A stretch of 64,000 nucleotides of DNA. It comes from Alphaproteobacteria bacterium. GTDB taxonomy: Bacteria > Pseudomonadota > Alphaproteobacteria > TMED109. Below the pieces are notes generated by a model. That model saw only the letters and a program-made list of their open reading frames with translations, made no database searches and was not told where the DNA came from. Location of the stretch: NCBI GenBank assembly GCA_022825235.1, contig JAJDYI010000017.1:62001-126000 (forward strand), given 5' to 3'. Shown one piece after another: positions 43,404 through 57,812 of the stretch (positions are counted from its first letter, which is position 1; each line of letters opens with the position of its first letter). A program made the position numbers and the translations under genes.

Positions 43404-45488
43404 ATGTTGGCGGAAGGGGGCGCCGTGGACGGTTACGTATCAGGCACAGGTTATTCGGCTTGCCCGCATGACTGCCCCAGCACCTGCGCGCTTGAAGTGG
43501 AGCTGCTCCCCGACGGCGACGTCGGCCGGATTCACGGATCACGCGACAATACGTACACATCTGGGGTGGTCTGCGCGAAGGTCGCCAGGTACGCCGAACG
43601 CGTACATCATCCTGACCGGATCCTGCGTCCGCTGCTTCGCACCGGTCCTAAGGGGACCCATCAGTTTCGAGAGATCGGTTGGGATGAGGCCCTTGACCGC
43701 GTCGCCGAGCGCTTTGAACGGCAGGCAGCTCGGCTTGGAGCGGAGACGGTGTGGCCGTACTACTACGCTGGCACCATGGGGCTGGTGCAGCGGGACGGCC
43801 TCAACCGGCTCCGTCACGCCATGGGCTATTCCGACCAGAAGTACACCATTTGCACCGGCCTGTGCGACGCCGGGTGGCTGGCCGGAACGGGAACGTTCCG
43901 TGGGCCCGACCCACGCGAAATGGCCGAGTCGGACCTGATCATCTCCTGGGGCGGCAATCCGGCTTCGACCCAGGTAAACGTCATGACGCACGTCCAGCGC
44001 GCCCGCAAGCTCCGCGGCGCCAAGCTGGCCGTTGTCGACCCGTACCGTACCCGCACCGCGCAGGTGGCCGACCTCCATCTCTGTCTTCGCCCTGGTACGG
44101 ACGGGGCGCTCGCCTGCGCCATCATGCACGTGCTGTACCGGGACGGTTACGCCGACCGGACGTACATGGAGCGCTTCAGTGACTGTCCGGGGCAACTCGA
44201 AGCGCACCTCGCGAGCCGTACGCCGGCTTGGGCGGCCCGTATCACAGGCCTCGGAGAAAACGACATCGAATCGTTCGCGCGCCTGATCGGCCAGACCGAA
44301 CGTACTTATATCCGGATTGGCTACGGATTTACCCGCTCGCGCAATGGCGCGGCCAACGTACACGCGGTGACGTCGATTGCGACGGTCGCTGGCAAATGGA
44401 AGTACATTGGCGGTGGCGCGTTCTATTCGAACCGCGACATCTACCACTGGGACAAGACCCTGATCGAGGGTCTTGATCTGCGTGACCCCGCTGTCCGGAC
44501 ACTGGACATGTCGAGGATCGGGCCGGTTCTGACGAACGACCCGACGGACCTTGGCGACGGACCGCCGGTGACCGCCATGCTCGTGCAGAACACCAACCCG
44601 GCCGATGTCGCGCCCGAACTCGGGCTGGTACATCGGGGCTTGGCCAGGGACGACCTCTTTCTCTGCGTGCACGAGCAGTTTCCTACCGAGACCGTGCGCT
44701 ATGCGGACGTGGTCCTGCCGGCGACGACCTTCCTCGAGCATGACGACGTCTATCAGGGGGGCGGGCACCAGCATGTGCTGTTCGGGCCGAAGCTGATCGA
44801 GCCCCGGGGCGAGGCGCGCGCCAACCATCGCGTGGTGTGCGACCTGGCCAAGCGATTGGGTGCGGAGCATCCCGGCTTCGCGATGACCGAGCGAGAGATC
44901 ATCGACGCTACGCTACGGGCCTCGGGTCACGGTTCGCTGGCAAGACTCGAGGCCGGGCGCTGGCTCGACGTGCAGCCGGACTTCAACGAGGCGCATTTCC
45001 AATCGGGATTCGGATTTCCGGACGGCAAGTTCCGGTTCTCGCCCGACTGGAGTTCGCTCGGCCCGGACCACGCGGGGATGCCGCTGCTTCCCGACCACCT
45101 GGCCAACATCGAGGACTGTGACGCCGACCACCCCTTCCGCCTGGTCACGGCCCCGGCCCACAATTTCCTGAATACCTCCTTCACGGAGACTCCGACGTCC
45201 CAAAAGCAGGAGGCCCGTCCCACCGTACGGATCCATCCAGACGACCTGGCGACCCTCGGGATCAAGGACGGCGATCCAGTGCGTCTCGGGAACCGCCGGG
45301 GCGACGTGCTCGTGCACGCCCTCCCGTTCGCCGGCCTGCAGCCCGGCGTTGTGGTTGTGGAGGGCATCTGGCCGGGCAGTGCCTTCATCGAAGGGCGGGG
45401 CATCAACACTCTGGTAGGGTCGGATGCTGGACCGCCCAACGGCGGGCCGGCATACCATGACACGGCCGTCTGGCTGCGCGCGGGCTGA
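43404..45488 (+). CDS. Molybdopterin-dependent oxidoreductase (DMSO-reductase superfamily)
   Basis: A 694-aa enzyme with an N-terminal 4Fe-4S site (CPHDCPSTCALEV, then GVVCAKVARY). Molybdopterin-binding segments follow: LIISWGGNPAST, LAVVDPYRTRTA, YADVVLPATTFLEHDD and the C-terminal dinucleotide-binding domain (HNFLNTSFTE, VRIHPDDLATLGI, GDPVRLGNRRGDV). There is no Tat signal, so it is probably cytoplasmic. Such proteins include formate dehydrogenase, trimethylamine-N-oxide-type and unknown enzymes, and the substrate is not clear. GAGGTG lies 9 bases before the ATG. MsrP, another molybdoenzyme, follows after 27 bp, suggesting a shared operon. Confidence 0.9.
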   Translation: MLAEGGAVDGYVSGTGYSACPHDCPSTCALEVELLPDGDVGRIHGSRDNTYTSGVVCAKVARYAERVHHPDRILRPLLRTGPKGTHQFREIGWDEALDRVAERFERQAARLGAETVWPYYYAGTMGLVQRDGLNRLRHAMGYSDQKYTICTGLCDAGWLAGTGTFRGPDPREMAESDLIISWGGNPASTQVNVMTHVQRARKLRGAKLAVVDPYRTRTAQVADLHLCLRPGTDGALACAIMHVLYRDGYADRTYMERFSDCPGQLEAHLASRTPAWAARITGLGENDIESFARLIGQTERTYIRIGYGFTRSRNGAANVHAVTSIATVAGKWKYIGGGAFYSNRDIYHWDKTLIEGLDLRDPAVRTLDMSRIGPVLTNDPTDLGDGPPVTAMLVQNTNPADVAPELGLVHRGLARDDLFLCVHEQFPTETVRYADVVLPATTFLEHDDVYQGGGHQHVLFGPKLIEPRGEARANHRVVCDLAKRLGAEHPGFAMTEREIIDATLRASGHGSLARLEAGRWLDVQPDFNEAHFQSGFGFPDGKFRFSPDWSSLGPDHAGMPLLPDHLANIEDCDADHPFRLVTAPAHNFLNTSFTETPTSQKQEARPTVRIHPDDLATLGIKDGDPVRLGNRRGDVLVHALPFAGLQPGVVVVEGIWPGSAFIEGRGINTLVGSDAGPPNGGPAYHDTAVWLRAG

Positions 45489-45515
45489 GCAGCACGGTCC
45501 AGACAGGAGAACGGC

Positions 45516-46484
45516 ATGGCAGTTCATGTTCCGAAAGGCTGGGAACTTCCCGAGCGTGCCGTCACGCCCGAGCACATCTTCCTGAATCGGCGCCAAATCG
45601 TTCGGGGCTTGGCCGCGGGGAGCATTATGGCGGCGGTCCCGGGGCTCGCGCTGGCGGCAAGGGCTTCGGATGATCCGAGCGCCGGACTGTACCCGGTGGT
45701 GCGCAACGAACGCTTTCCGGCCGGGGAGGGGCGGGAACTGACGTCGGAACGTAAGGCCACGCGATACAACAACTTCTATGAATTCGGCACCAGCAAGAAG
45801 ATTTGGAAGGCCGCCCAGGCTCTGAAGATTCGGCCTTGGGAAGTGCGGATCGACGGCGAGGTCGAAACGCCGCGCACGATTGCGATTGACGAGTTGCTGA
45901 GCCAGATGCCGCTGGAGGAGCGGGTGTACCGACACCGCTGCGTGGAGGCCTGGTCAATGGTCGTCCCGTGGACGGGTTTCGCCTTCAGTGAATTCGTGCG
46001 CTTCGCGAATCCCACCGCCAACGCGCGGTACGTGGCGATGGAGACGTTCCTGGACCCGGATACCGCCAAGGGCCAGCGCCAAGACTGGTATCCGTGGCCG
46101 TACGTGGAAGGCCTCACGATGGCAGAGGCGAATCACGAGTTGGCATTCTTGGTGACCGGTCTCTACGGCAAGCCGCTGCCGCGGCAGAACGGCTCGCCCC
46201 TGCGTCTCGCGGTACCGTGGAAGTACGGTTTCAAGTCGATCAAGTCGATCGTCCGGTTCACCTTCACAGCCGAGCGTCCGCTCAGCTTCTGGGAGGAGAT
46301 GAACGCGCGCGAATACGGCTTCTGGGCGAACGTCAACCCAGATGTCCCGCACCCGCGCTGGAGCCAGGCGACCGAGAAGGACATTGGGACCGGGGAACGG
46401 ATCCCGACTCAGATCTTCAACGGGTACGGGGAGTGGGTGGCGTCGCTGTATGCCGGCAACACCGACTCGACTCTGTACCGGTAG
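45516..46484 (+). CDS. msrP: Protein-methionine-sulfoxide reductase catalytic subunit MsrP (YedY)
   Basis: A 322-aa periplasmic molybdoenzyme. It has a twin-arginine leader (FLNRRQIVRGLAAGSIMAA), NNFYEFGTSKK, IRPWEVRIDGEV and the molybdenum-ligand cysteine in YRHRCVEAWSMVVPW near residue 147. The C-terminus has YGFKSIKSIVRF and EREYGFWAN-like AREYGFWANVNP. MsrP repairs oxidised methionine in envelope proteins. Its membrane heme partner MsrQ is not encoded next to it here. CAGGAG precedes the ATG. It follows the other molybdopterin oxidoreductase after 27 bp. Confidence 0.94.
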   Translation: MAVHVPKGWELPERAVTPEHIFLNRRQIVRGLAAGSIMAAVPGLALAARASDDPSAGLYPVVRNERFPAGEGRELTSERKATRYNNFYEFGTSKKIWKAAQALKIRPWEVRIDGEVETPRTIAIDELLSQMPLEERVYRHRCVEAWSMVVPWTGFAFSEFVRFANPTANARYVAMETFLDPDTAKGQRQDWYPWPYVEGLTMAEANHELAFLVTGLYGKPLPRQNGSPLRLAVPWKYGFKSIKSIVRFTFTAERPLSFWEEMNAREYGFWANVNPDVPHPRWSQATEKDIGTGERIPTQIFNGYGEWVASLYAGNTDSTLYR

Positions 46485-46510
46485 GCCCGGCCTGACGCCG
46501 GGAGGCTGGG

Positions 46511-47419
46511 CTAGAGCCTGACCTCGCGGATCTTTTCCAGCAGAAAGTCCCGGAACACGTTCACGCGGAGCGTGTTGCGGAGGACTTCGGGATAGACGAA
46601 GTAGGCTTCGATCAGCGGCCCCTCGATCTCGCGCATGATGTGTTCGCAGCTCCCCATCTGGTGGACGAGCAGGGTGGGCAGGGCGGCAATGCCGGCGCCC
46701 CATTCCACCGAGCGGACAATGCCGACCAGATTGTTCAGCGTGAACGTGGGTTCGAAGTGGGGGTCCAGTTCGCGCAGGGCATCCCCCAGCCAGTTCACCC
46801 CGGGAAACGGCAGCGAGGCCTGCTCCCCATAGGTGACGATGCGGTGATCGAGGAGGTCTTCGAGCGTCTGCGGCGTGCCGAACCGACGCAGGTACGACGG
46901 CGCCGCGTAAATCGCGATGTGGCCGGTGAACAGATGGCGCTGGATCAGGTTCGGGTGGCGGGGCGGCGCCATCCGGATCGCGACATCAGCCTTGAGCAGG
47001 TGGACGTCCACTTCCGAATCGTCAATCAGCAGCGACAGGTTGATCTCGGGATACCGGTCGAGGAACTCGTTGATCTGCGAGGGCAGCCATACGGAGCCGA
47101 ACCCCACGGTCGTGGTGACGCGAAGGGGACCGCGGGGCCGTTCGCGATTGTGATCAAGCTGCGCCTCCATGCGGGAAATCCGGTCGAACACGTCCCGGGC
47201 GGTGCGCCGGAGAATCTTGCCCTGCTCGGTCAGCACGAGGCCGCGGGCGTGGCGCTGGAACAGCGTGACGCCGAGGCTGTCCTCCAGTGAGCGGATCTGG
47301 CGGCTGATCGCGCCCTGCGACAGGCGGAGCGTTTCACCGGCGCGCGTGAACGAGCCCGCGTCCGCCACCACGCGGAATACCCGGAGCCGGTCCCAGTCGA
47401 GGTGCGGTGGTTCTGTCAC
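46511..47419 (-). CDS. LysR-family regulator coupled to trxB (LsrB/VtlR-like position)
   Basis: A 302-aa LysR protein. The winged helix has SFTRAGETLRLSQGAISRQIRSL and LVLTEQGKILRRTA. The effector domain includes GPLRVTTTVGFGSVWLPSQI, LHIAIYAAPSYLRR-like GHIAIYAAPSYL and WGAGIAALPTLL. Its GTG start overlaps the trxB stop as GTGA, so it is translated with trxB. In rhizobia and Brucella a LysR regulator next to trxB (LsrB/VtlR) responds to redox state. That identity is inferred from context. A single cysteine, in MGSCEHIMRE, is a candidate sensor residue. Confidence 0.9.
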   Translation of the reverse strand: MTEPPHLDWDRLRVFRVVADAGSFTRAGETLRLSQGAISRQIRSLEDSLGVTLFQRHARGLVLTEQGKILRRTARDVFDRISRMEAQLDHNRERPRGPLRVTTTVGFGSVWLPSQINEFLDRYPEINLSLLIDDSEVDVHLLKADVAIRMAPPRHPNLIQRHLFTGHIAIYAAPSYLRRFGTPQTLEDLLDHRIVTYGEQASLPFPGVNWLGDALRELDPHFEPTFTLNNLVGIVRSVEWGAGIAALPTLLVHQMGSCEHIMREIEGPLIEAYFVYPEVLRNTLRVNVFRDFLLEKIREVRL

Positions 47420-48378
47420 GGCGTCTCCTTGTCCTGGGCCGCCTGGACCAGGAAACGCTCGGCCTCCAGTGCCGCCATGCAGCCCTGGCCGGCCGCCGTC
47501 ACGGCCTGACGAAATACCTTGTCCTGGACGTCGCCGGCAGCGAAGAAACCGGGGACGCTGGTGGCCGTGCTGCCTGGCCGCGCTTTGATGTAGCCGTCGG
47601 CGTCAGTTTCCACCTGATCGCGCACCAGTGCTGTGTTGGGGTCGTGGCCGATTGCGATAAACACGCCCTCGACGGCCAGGTCCCGGGCTTCGCCGCCGTT
47701 GGTGGAGCGAAGCCGCACGCCGGCTACGGTCTGCCGGTCGGTATCGCCCAGGATCTCGTCGACCACGCTATCCCACGCGATCTCGATGCGGTCGTTGGCC
47801 ATGAGCCGGTTCTGCAGGATCCGTTCGGCCCGAAGCGAATCCCGTCGGTGAATCAACGTGACCTTGGATGCAAACTTGGTGAGGAACAAGGCCTCTTCGA
47901 CCGCCGTGTTGCCGCCGCCCACCACGGCGACCTCCTTGCCTCGAAAGAAGAACCCGTCGCAGGTCGCACAGGCGGAAACCCCGTGCCCGCGGTACTTCTG
48001 CTCCGATTCGAGTCCCAGCCAGCGGGCGCTGGCGCCGGTGGCGAGCACGACCGTCTGGCCCCGGTAGCGGGCGCCGCCTTCACCGGTGCAGACGAACGGC
48101 TGACGACCCAGGTCGATCGACGTCACGATGTCGTCGACGATGTCCACCCCCACGGCCCGCGCCTGGGCCTCCATCTGCTCCATCAGCCACGGCCCCTGCA
48201 CGACTTCGGCAAAGCCCGGGTAATTCTCGACATCCGTCGTGATCGTGAGCTGTCCTCCCGGCTGCAGGCCGCGGATCACGATTGGTGCCAGCGCGGCCCG
48301 GGCGGCGTAGATCGCGGCGGTCCATCCCGCCGGTCCGGAACCGACGATGAGAATGGGGCAGTCGCGAGTGTCGTTCAT
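47416..48378 (-). CDS. trxB: Thioredoxin reductase
   Basis: A 320-aa flavoprotein with the FAD motif ILIVGSGPAGWTAAIYAARA at the N-terminus, the redox pair in SACATCDGFFF (CATC, about residue 135) and the NADPH motif VVGGGNTAVEEALFL. The FAD C-terminal motif is GFFAAGDVQDKVFRQAVTAAGQGCMAAL. It reduces thioredoxin with NADPH in the cytoplasm. It begins 10 bp after greA and overlaps the following LysR gene by 4 bp. Confidence 0.97.
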   Translation of the reverse strand: MNDTRDCPILIVGSGPAGWTAAIYAARAALAPIVIRGLQPGGQLTITTDVENYPGFAEVVQGPWLMEQMEAQARAVGVDIVDDIVTSIDLGRQPFVCTGEGGARYRGQTVVLATGASARWLGLESEQKYRGHGVSACATCDGFFFRGKEVAVVGGGNTAVEEALFLTKFASKVTLIHRRDSLRAERILQNRLMANDRIEIAWDSVVDEILGDTDRQTVAGVRLRSTNGGEARDLAVEGVFIAIGHDPNTALVRDQVETDADGYIKARPGSTATSVPGFFAAGDVQDKVFRQAVTAAGQGCMAALEAERFLVQAAQDKETP

Positions 48379-48388
48379 GGCCGGAAGA

Positions 48389-48865
48389 TCAGCGTCGATA
48401 GGAAACCTCGGTGACGGTGTAGCTGCATGTCCCCCCCGGAGTTTCCACCTCGACGGACATGCCCTTGCGTTTGCCCAGTAGGGCCTTCGCGATCGGCGAT
48501 TCGAGGGAAATCTGGTCGAGGTCGAGATCGGCCTCGTCGCTGCCCACGATCTGGTAGGTGTCTTCGACCCCGTTGGTGGCGTTGCGAATCGTGACCCATG
48601 CGCCGAACCGTACCTCGTCTCCCGACAACTCTTCCGAACGGATCACCTCGGCCATGCCCAGCCGCCGGGACAGTATCGCGATCCGCGCCTCGATGCGTCC
48701 CTGCTTCTCCTTGGCGGCATGGTATTCCGCGTTCTCCGAGAGATCGCCGTGGGCGCGCGCCTCGGCCAGGGCAGCAATGATGGCCGGACGCTGCTCGTTC
48801 TTCAGAAGGTCGAGTTCCTGTCGGAGCGCGCGATAGCCTTCCTCGGTTATGGGCACTTTCGGCAT
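48389..48865 (-). CDS. greA: Transcription elongation factor GreA
   Basis: A 158-aa factor that rescues backtracked RNA polymerase. The N-terminal coiled coil has EGYRALRQELDLLKNEQRP and the catalytic-tip acidic residues in HGDLSENAEYHAAKEKQG. The C-terminal domain includes YQIVGSDEADLDLDQISLESPIAKALLGKRKG, read in parts. AGGAT precedes the ATG by 8 bases. It lies between carB (53 bp) and trxB (10 bp) on the same strand. carAB-greA-trxB order is seen in many Rhodospirillales-type genomes. Confidence 0.97.
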   Translation of the reverse strand: MPKVPITEEGYRALRQELDLLKNEQRPAIIAALAEARAHGDLSENAEYHAAKEKQGRIEARIAILSRRLGMAEVIRSEELSGDEVRFGAWVTIRNATNGVEDTYQIVGSDEADLDLDQISLESPIAKALLGKRKGMSVEVETPGGTCSYTVTEVSYRR

Positions 48866-48918
48866 CTGTGAAATCCTGCTTCAGGTCCAGCGTGCAGACG
48901 GTTCCGGTCACCGCGTCT

Positions 48919-52178
<3,260 letters not shown>

Positions 52179-52179
<1 letters not shown>

Positions 52180-53354
52180 CAGTGGGCGGCCTCGACGATC
52201 TGCGATCGGAACCGGTCGAACAGGTAGGCGGAGTCGCGCGGTCCTGGCGACGCCTCCGGGTGGTACTGGACGCCTGAAACCGGGCGGCCGCGCAGGCGAA
52301 TGCCCTCGATGGAGCCGTCGAACAGCGACGTATGGGTTTCTTCCAGGGTTTCCGGAAGCCCTTCCCGGCACACGACAAACCCGTGGTTCTGACTGGTGAT
52401 CTCGACCTTGCCGGTGGCGCGGTCGAGGACCGGCTGGTTTGCGCCCCGGTGCCCCTGGTGCATCTTCTCGGTGCGTGCGCCGAGCGAGTGGGCGAGGAGC
52501 TGGTGACCCAGGCAGATTCCGAACAGCGGAAGGCCCGAATCGACCAGCCTGCGGATCACCGGTACCGCGTACTCGGCGGTTGCCGCGGGGTCGCCCGGGC
52601 CGTTTGACAGAAAAATACCGGCCGGGCGACGGGCGAGTATCGCCTCGGCGGACTCCGTGGCCGGCACCACGGTCGGGGTGAGCCCCCGGTCGACAAGCAG
52701 GCGGAGAATATTGCGCTTTACCCCGTAGTCGACGGCCACGATGGGGGCTGCGTCGGCCGCCGGAACCGGCGTGCGAGCGAGCCCGGACCACAGACCCGTC
52801 GTCCAGGTGTACGGCTCGCGGCAGGTGACCTCGCGGGCCAGATCCATGCCTGCCAGCCCTGGCCACGCGGCCGCCTCGCTCACCAGGCCCTCGATATCAA
52901 ATGCGCCGTCGGGTTCGTGCGCGATGACTCCTGCAGGGGCGCCGCCCGCGCGGATCCGGAGGGTCAGCGCGCGCGTGTCGATGCCGGAGAGGCCGACAAT
53001 GCCCGCTTCGCGCAACCACGCGTCGAGCGGCTGTTCACTGCGCCAGTTCGAGGGCGGCGTCGGATCGGCCCGGAAGATGGCGCCCCGCGCGGCCGGCAAC
53101 GCGGCTTCGTGGTCGGTCGCATTGCAACCGACGATCCCGATGTGCGGGAACGTGAACGTGATGATCTGGCCCGCGTAGCTCGGGTCGGTCATCACTTCCT
53201 GGTAGCCGGACATCGAGGTGTTGAAGCACACCTCGCCAACGGCGCGGCCGGTTTTGCCCCACCCGCGGCCCCGGAATACGGTACCGTCGGCGAGCACCAG
53301 CATCCCCGAGTCCGCGCATCCGGGAACTCGGGGGGGAGATCCGGGCTGGGTCAT
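52179..53354 (-). CDS. carA: Carbamoyl-phosphate synthase small subunit (glutamine amidotransferase)
   Basis: A 391-aa subunit. The CPSase N-terminal domain has [13 protein letters not shown] and [22 protein letters not shown]. The class I glutamine amidotransferase domain has [21 protein letters not shown], the nucleophile in [10 protein letters not shown] (about residue 274) and [12 protein letters not shown] with the His/Glu pair. It provides ammonia to CarB. It diverges from the GatB/YqeY gene, with about 170 bp between. Confidence 0.97.
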
Positions 53355-53470
53355 CGATTTCCTGGGTGCCCCGGATCATCCGGGATTGCCAAGAAACTAC
53401 GTTCGGCCCCGAAAAATGCAAGGCGGTACGCGGAGAAAGCGCGGGCCGGGCAATCGAGCGGGCCTGACTG

Positions 53471-53476
53471 TATAAT
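53471..53476 (+). promoter_or_regulatory. Consensus -10 element TATAAT upstream of GatB/YqeY gene
   Basis: An exact TATAAT, preceded by TG, lies about 53 bp upstream of the GatB/YqeY ATG at 53529, in a window where such an AT-rich hexamer is rare. No good -35 element stands 17 bp upstream. It suggests transcription starts near 53483, which would exclude the ATG at 53475 as a start. Confidence 0.45.
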
Positions 53477-53528
53477 GCAAGCTTCAGGCCGTCGCCTGCG
53501 GGCGCTGGACGTTGTGGGCCGCCTCACC

Positions 53529-53996
53529 ATGCAACAAACGAATGTTCGCGGACGCCTGCGCGCCGATCTCAAGGCCGCGGTACGTGCGCAGGATAGCGCG
53601 CGGGCTGCGACGCTTCGGCTCGTGCTCGCCGCGATCGATGACGCGGAAGCCGATCTGCCGGAGGGTGAGGCCGGCCTCGATGACACTGCCGTCCAGGATC
53701 TGATCCGGCGTCTCCACTGTCATTGCGAGGAGGCGGCCGGGGCCGCGGGCGGCGTGGACGGCGATCCCCAGGTCCGCGAACTGCGGCGCGCGGAGCGGGC
53801 CGTGCTGGCGGAGTATCTCCCCGAGCCGATGAACGAAACCGAGATGGTGCAGGCGGTCGAGCAGGCGCTCGGGGCGGCGCAGGCACGTTCGATCCGAGAC
53901 CTGGGCCGCACGATGGCGGAGCTGCGCAAGGTCTGCACCAATGCCGAGGACCTGGCGCGTGCGCGGCGCGAGGCCCGTCGCCGGCTCGGGGCCTGA
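53529..53996 (+). CDS. GatB/YqeY-domain protein
   Basis: A 155-aa cytoplasmic protein of the YqeY family, with RGRLRADLKAAVRAQDSARAATLRLVLAAI at the N-terminus (read in parts), ERAVLAEYLPEPMNETEM and GRTMAELRKV. The fold is shared with the tail of GatB, the tRNA-dependent amidotransferase subunit, and is thought to bind tRNA. The ATG at 53529 matches family N-termini. It stands where many bacteria have rpsU, ahead of dnaG and rpoD, 12 bp before dnaG. Confidence 0.9.
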   Translation: MQQTNVRGRLRADLKAAVRAQDSARAATLRLVLAAIDDAEADLPEGEAGLDDTAVQDLIRRLHCHCEEAAGAAGGVDGDPQVRELRRAERAVLAEYLPEPMNETEMVQAVEQALGAAQARSIRDLGRTMAELRKVCTNAEDLARARREARRRLGA

Positions 53997-54008
53997 GCCG
54001 GGCCGGTT

Positions 54009-55855
54009 GTGGCGAGACTGCCCGACAGCTTTCTCGAGGAACTGAAGTCCCGCGCCCCCATCGCCGCGATCGTGGGTCAGACGGTCCGGCTCCGGGCCGC
54101 GGGTGCGGGGCGGCACAAGGGCCTGTGCCCGTTCCACGACGAGAAGACCCCGTCCTTCCATGTCGACGAAGCCAAGGGCTTCTATCACTGTTTCGGCTGC
54201 AAGGCGTCGGGGACCGCCGTCAATTTCGTGATGGCGACCGAGAACCTCACCTTCATGGATGCGGTGCGGAAGGTGGCGGCACACGCGGGCATGGAGGTAC
54301 CGCGCACCGGCGGCCGAGTCGATCCGGAGCGTGGGCGCCGGTGGCGACGAGCGCGCGAGGCACTTGACGCGGCCCGGGCATACTTCGAGACCGAACTCCG
54401 GACGCCCGGTGGAAGCGCGGCTCGGAAGTATCTCAAGGCCCGGGGAATTCAGGGGGCGGAAGCGAGAGCATTCCGGCTTGGCTACGCGCCGCGGCACGGC
54501 GGCGACCTTTCCGAGCGCATGCAGGCGGCAGGAATCTCGCAAGAAGCCCAGCTTGATGCAGGCCTCCTCGGTCGCGACGATAGCGGACGGACCTACCCCT
54601 TTTTTCGTGACCGCGTGATGTTCCCGATTGCCGACCGTCTTGGCGAGGTCGTGGCGTTCGGCGGCCGCGCGCTTGATCCCAAGAATCCGGCCAAGTACCT
54701 GAATTCAAGAGAGACAGTCGTTTTCGAGAAGGGCCGCACGCTGTACAACATGCATCAGGCCCGACAGGCCGTGCGGGCGGCGGGAGCACTCTACGTGGTG
54801 GAAGGCTACATGGATGTGATTGCCCTCTCGACGCACGGATTCCAGGCCACGGTCGCCCCTCTGGGGACCGCCCTCACGAGTGACCAGATCCGCGTCGCGT
54901 GGCAGTTGCACGATGAGCCCGTGCTCTGCATGGATGGCGACGCCGCCGGCCGGGCGGCTGCCGTTCGGGCCATGGAGACCGTCCTGCCGTCGCTTGCGGC
55001 GGGCCGTTCCCTGCGCTTCGCGTTCCTGCCCTCGGGCGAGGATCCCGATTCGCTGGTGCGCAGCCGGGGCGCTGACGCGTTCCGGGAGATCGTCACGGAC
55101 GCGCGGCCCCTGGTCGACCTGGCCTGGGAAACCGAATACGCCCGGGAAGGGCTCGATACGCCGGAACGCAAGGTCCATTTTCAGGAGCGGCTGAATCGCC
55201 TGGTCCAGGCGATCGAAGACCGCGCGGTCCGCGACGCGTACCACGAGGAGTTCGCGCGCCGCTATCAGGAGACCTGCCAGGGAACGCTGGAGGTCCGAAC
55301 GCCGGCCGGCGGAACCGCACGCCGGGCAACGGGCCATGCCGTACGTTTCCGCGAACGCTTCGCGAAGCGCGGCCCAGACGGACTGGTGACGGAGCGCCAT
55401 CGCGACGCGCAGTTGAATCTGGGAGCCGCCCGCCGCGAACGGTCCATCGTGCAGGCCGTCATCAACGTGCCCGAACTCCTCGACCACGTCGAGGAAAAAT
55501 TCGCCGAAGTGCCGTTCCGCGCTGTTCCGGACCTTGACGCAGTGCGCATGGAACTCCTAAATAGACATGCACACAGCGACCCCGTTGACCCGTCGAGCGT
55601 CCGGCCGTGGCTGGAAGGCCGCGGTCTTGCCGGGCTTCTCGACGAAGGAGCCTCGTCCGACCGTTGGGATAGCCGCCGTGTCGTGGAACCGTTTGTGCTC
55701 CCCGACGGCGGCCTCAGCGCTGCGCTAGCGGGTTGGGAGGCCGCCGTCGAAATCCAGCTCGCCTGGGTGCACCGCCATGATCCCCCTCCGTCGGCGACGA
55801 CGGACCAGGCGGTCGCGCCGGGGCCCGACGAAGAGATCCCGTGGAGCCCACAGCC

Positions 55856-55859
<4 letters not shown>
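54009..55859 (+). CDS. dnaG: DNA primase
   Basis: A 616-aa primase starting at GTG. The CHC2 zinc finger is [14 protein letters not shown] with [10 protein letters not shown]. The RNAP-like core has GRDD-like [25 protein letters not shown], and the TOPRIM segment has [12 protein letters not shown] and [11 protein letters not shown] with the metal-binding acids. The C-terminal helicase-interaction region is less conserved. It synthesises primers for replication. The TGA overlaps the rpoD ATG (ATGA), so the two are translationally coupled in the macromolecular-synthesis operon. Confidence 0.97.
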
Positions 55860-57715
<1,856 letters not shown>

Positions 57716-57727
57716 ACGATTCCTGCG

Positions 57728-57804
57728 GGGCCCGTAGCTCAATTGGTCAGAGCTGACCGCTCATAACGGTTAGGTTGCAGGTTCGAGTCCTGCCGGGCCC
57801 ACCA
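57728..57804 (+). tRNA. tRNA with CAU anticodon, probably tRNA-Ile2
   Basis: A 77-nt cloverleaf. The acceptor stem is GGGCCCG/CGGGCCC, the D-stem GCTC/GAGC and the anticodon stem GACCG/CGGTT with loop CTCATAA (CAT at 57762-57764). A T-arm with GGTTCGAGTCC and an encoded CCA end complete it. CAT fits elongator Met, initiator Met or lysidine-modified Ile2. The paired first base pair G-C excludes the initiator. The GGGCCC-type acceptor and ACCGCTCATAACGGT arm match alphaproteobacterial tRNA-Ile(CAU) as I recall it. It lies directly downstream of rpoD. Confidence 0.93.
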
Positions 57805-57812
57805 CGTGTGTG

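Noticed and set aside
43539-44870. A 443-aa minus-strand frame over the molybdopterin oxidoreductase
   Set aside because: It is antisense to a well-conserved gene; long shadows are common at this GC content.
52180-52866. A 1315-aa reading extending carB upstream to 52866
   Set aside because: The added part reads carA in another frame as arginine- and glycine-rich sequence. The real carB start overlaps the carA stop at 52179.
53475-53528. ATG at 53475 as the GatB/YqeY start
   Set aside because: It overlaps the TATAAT -10 element, and the conserved N-terminus begins at 53529.
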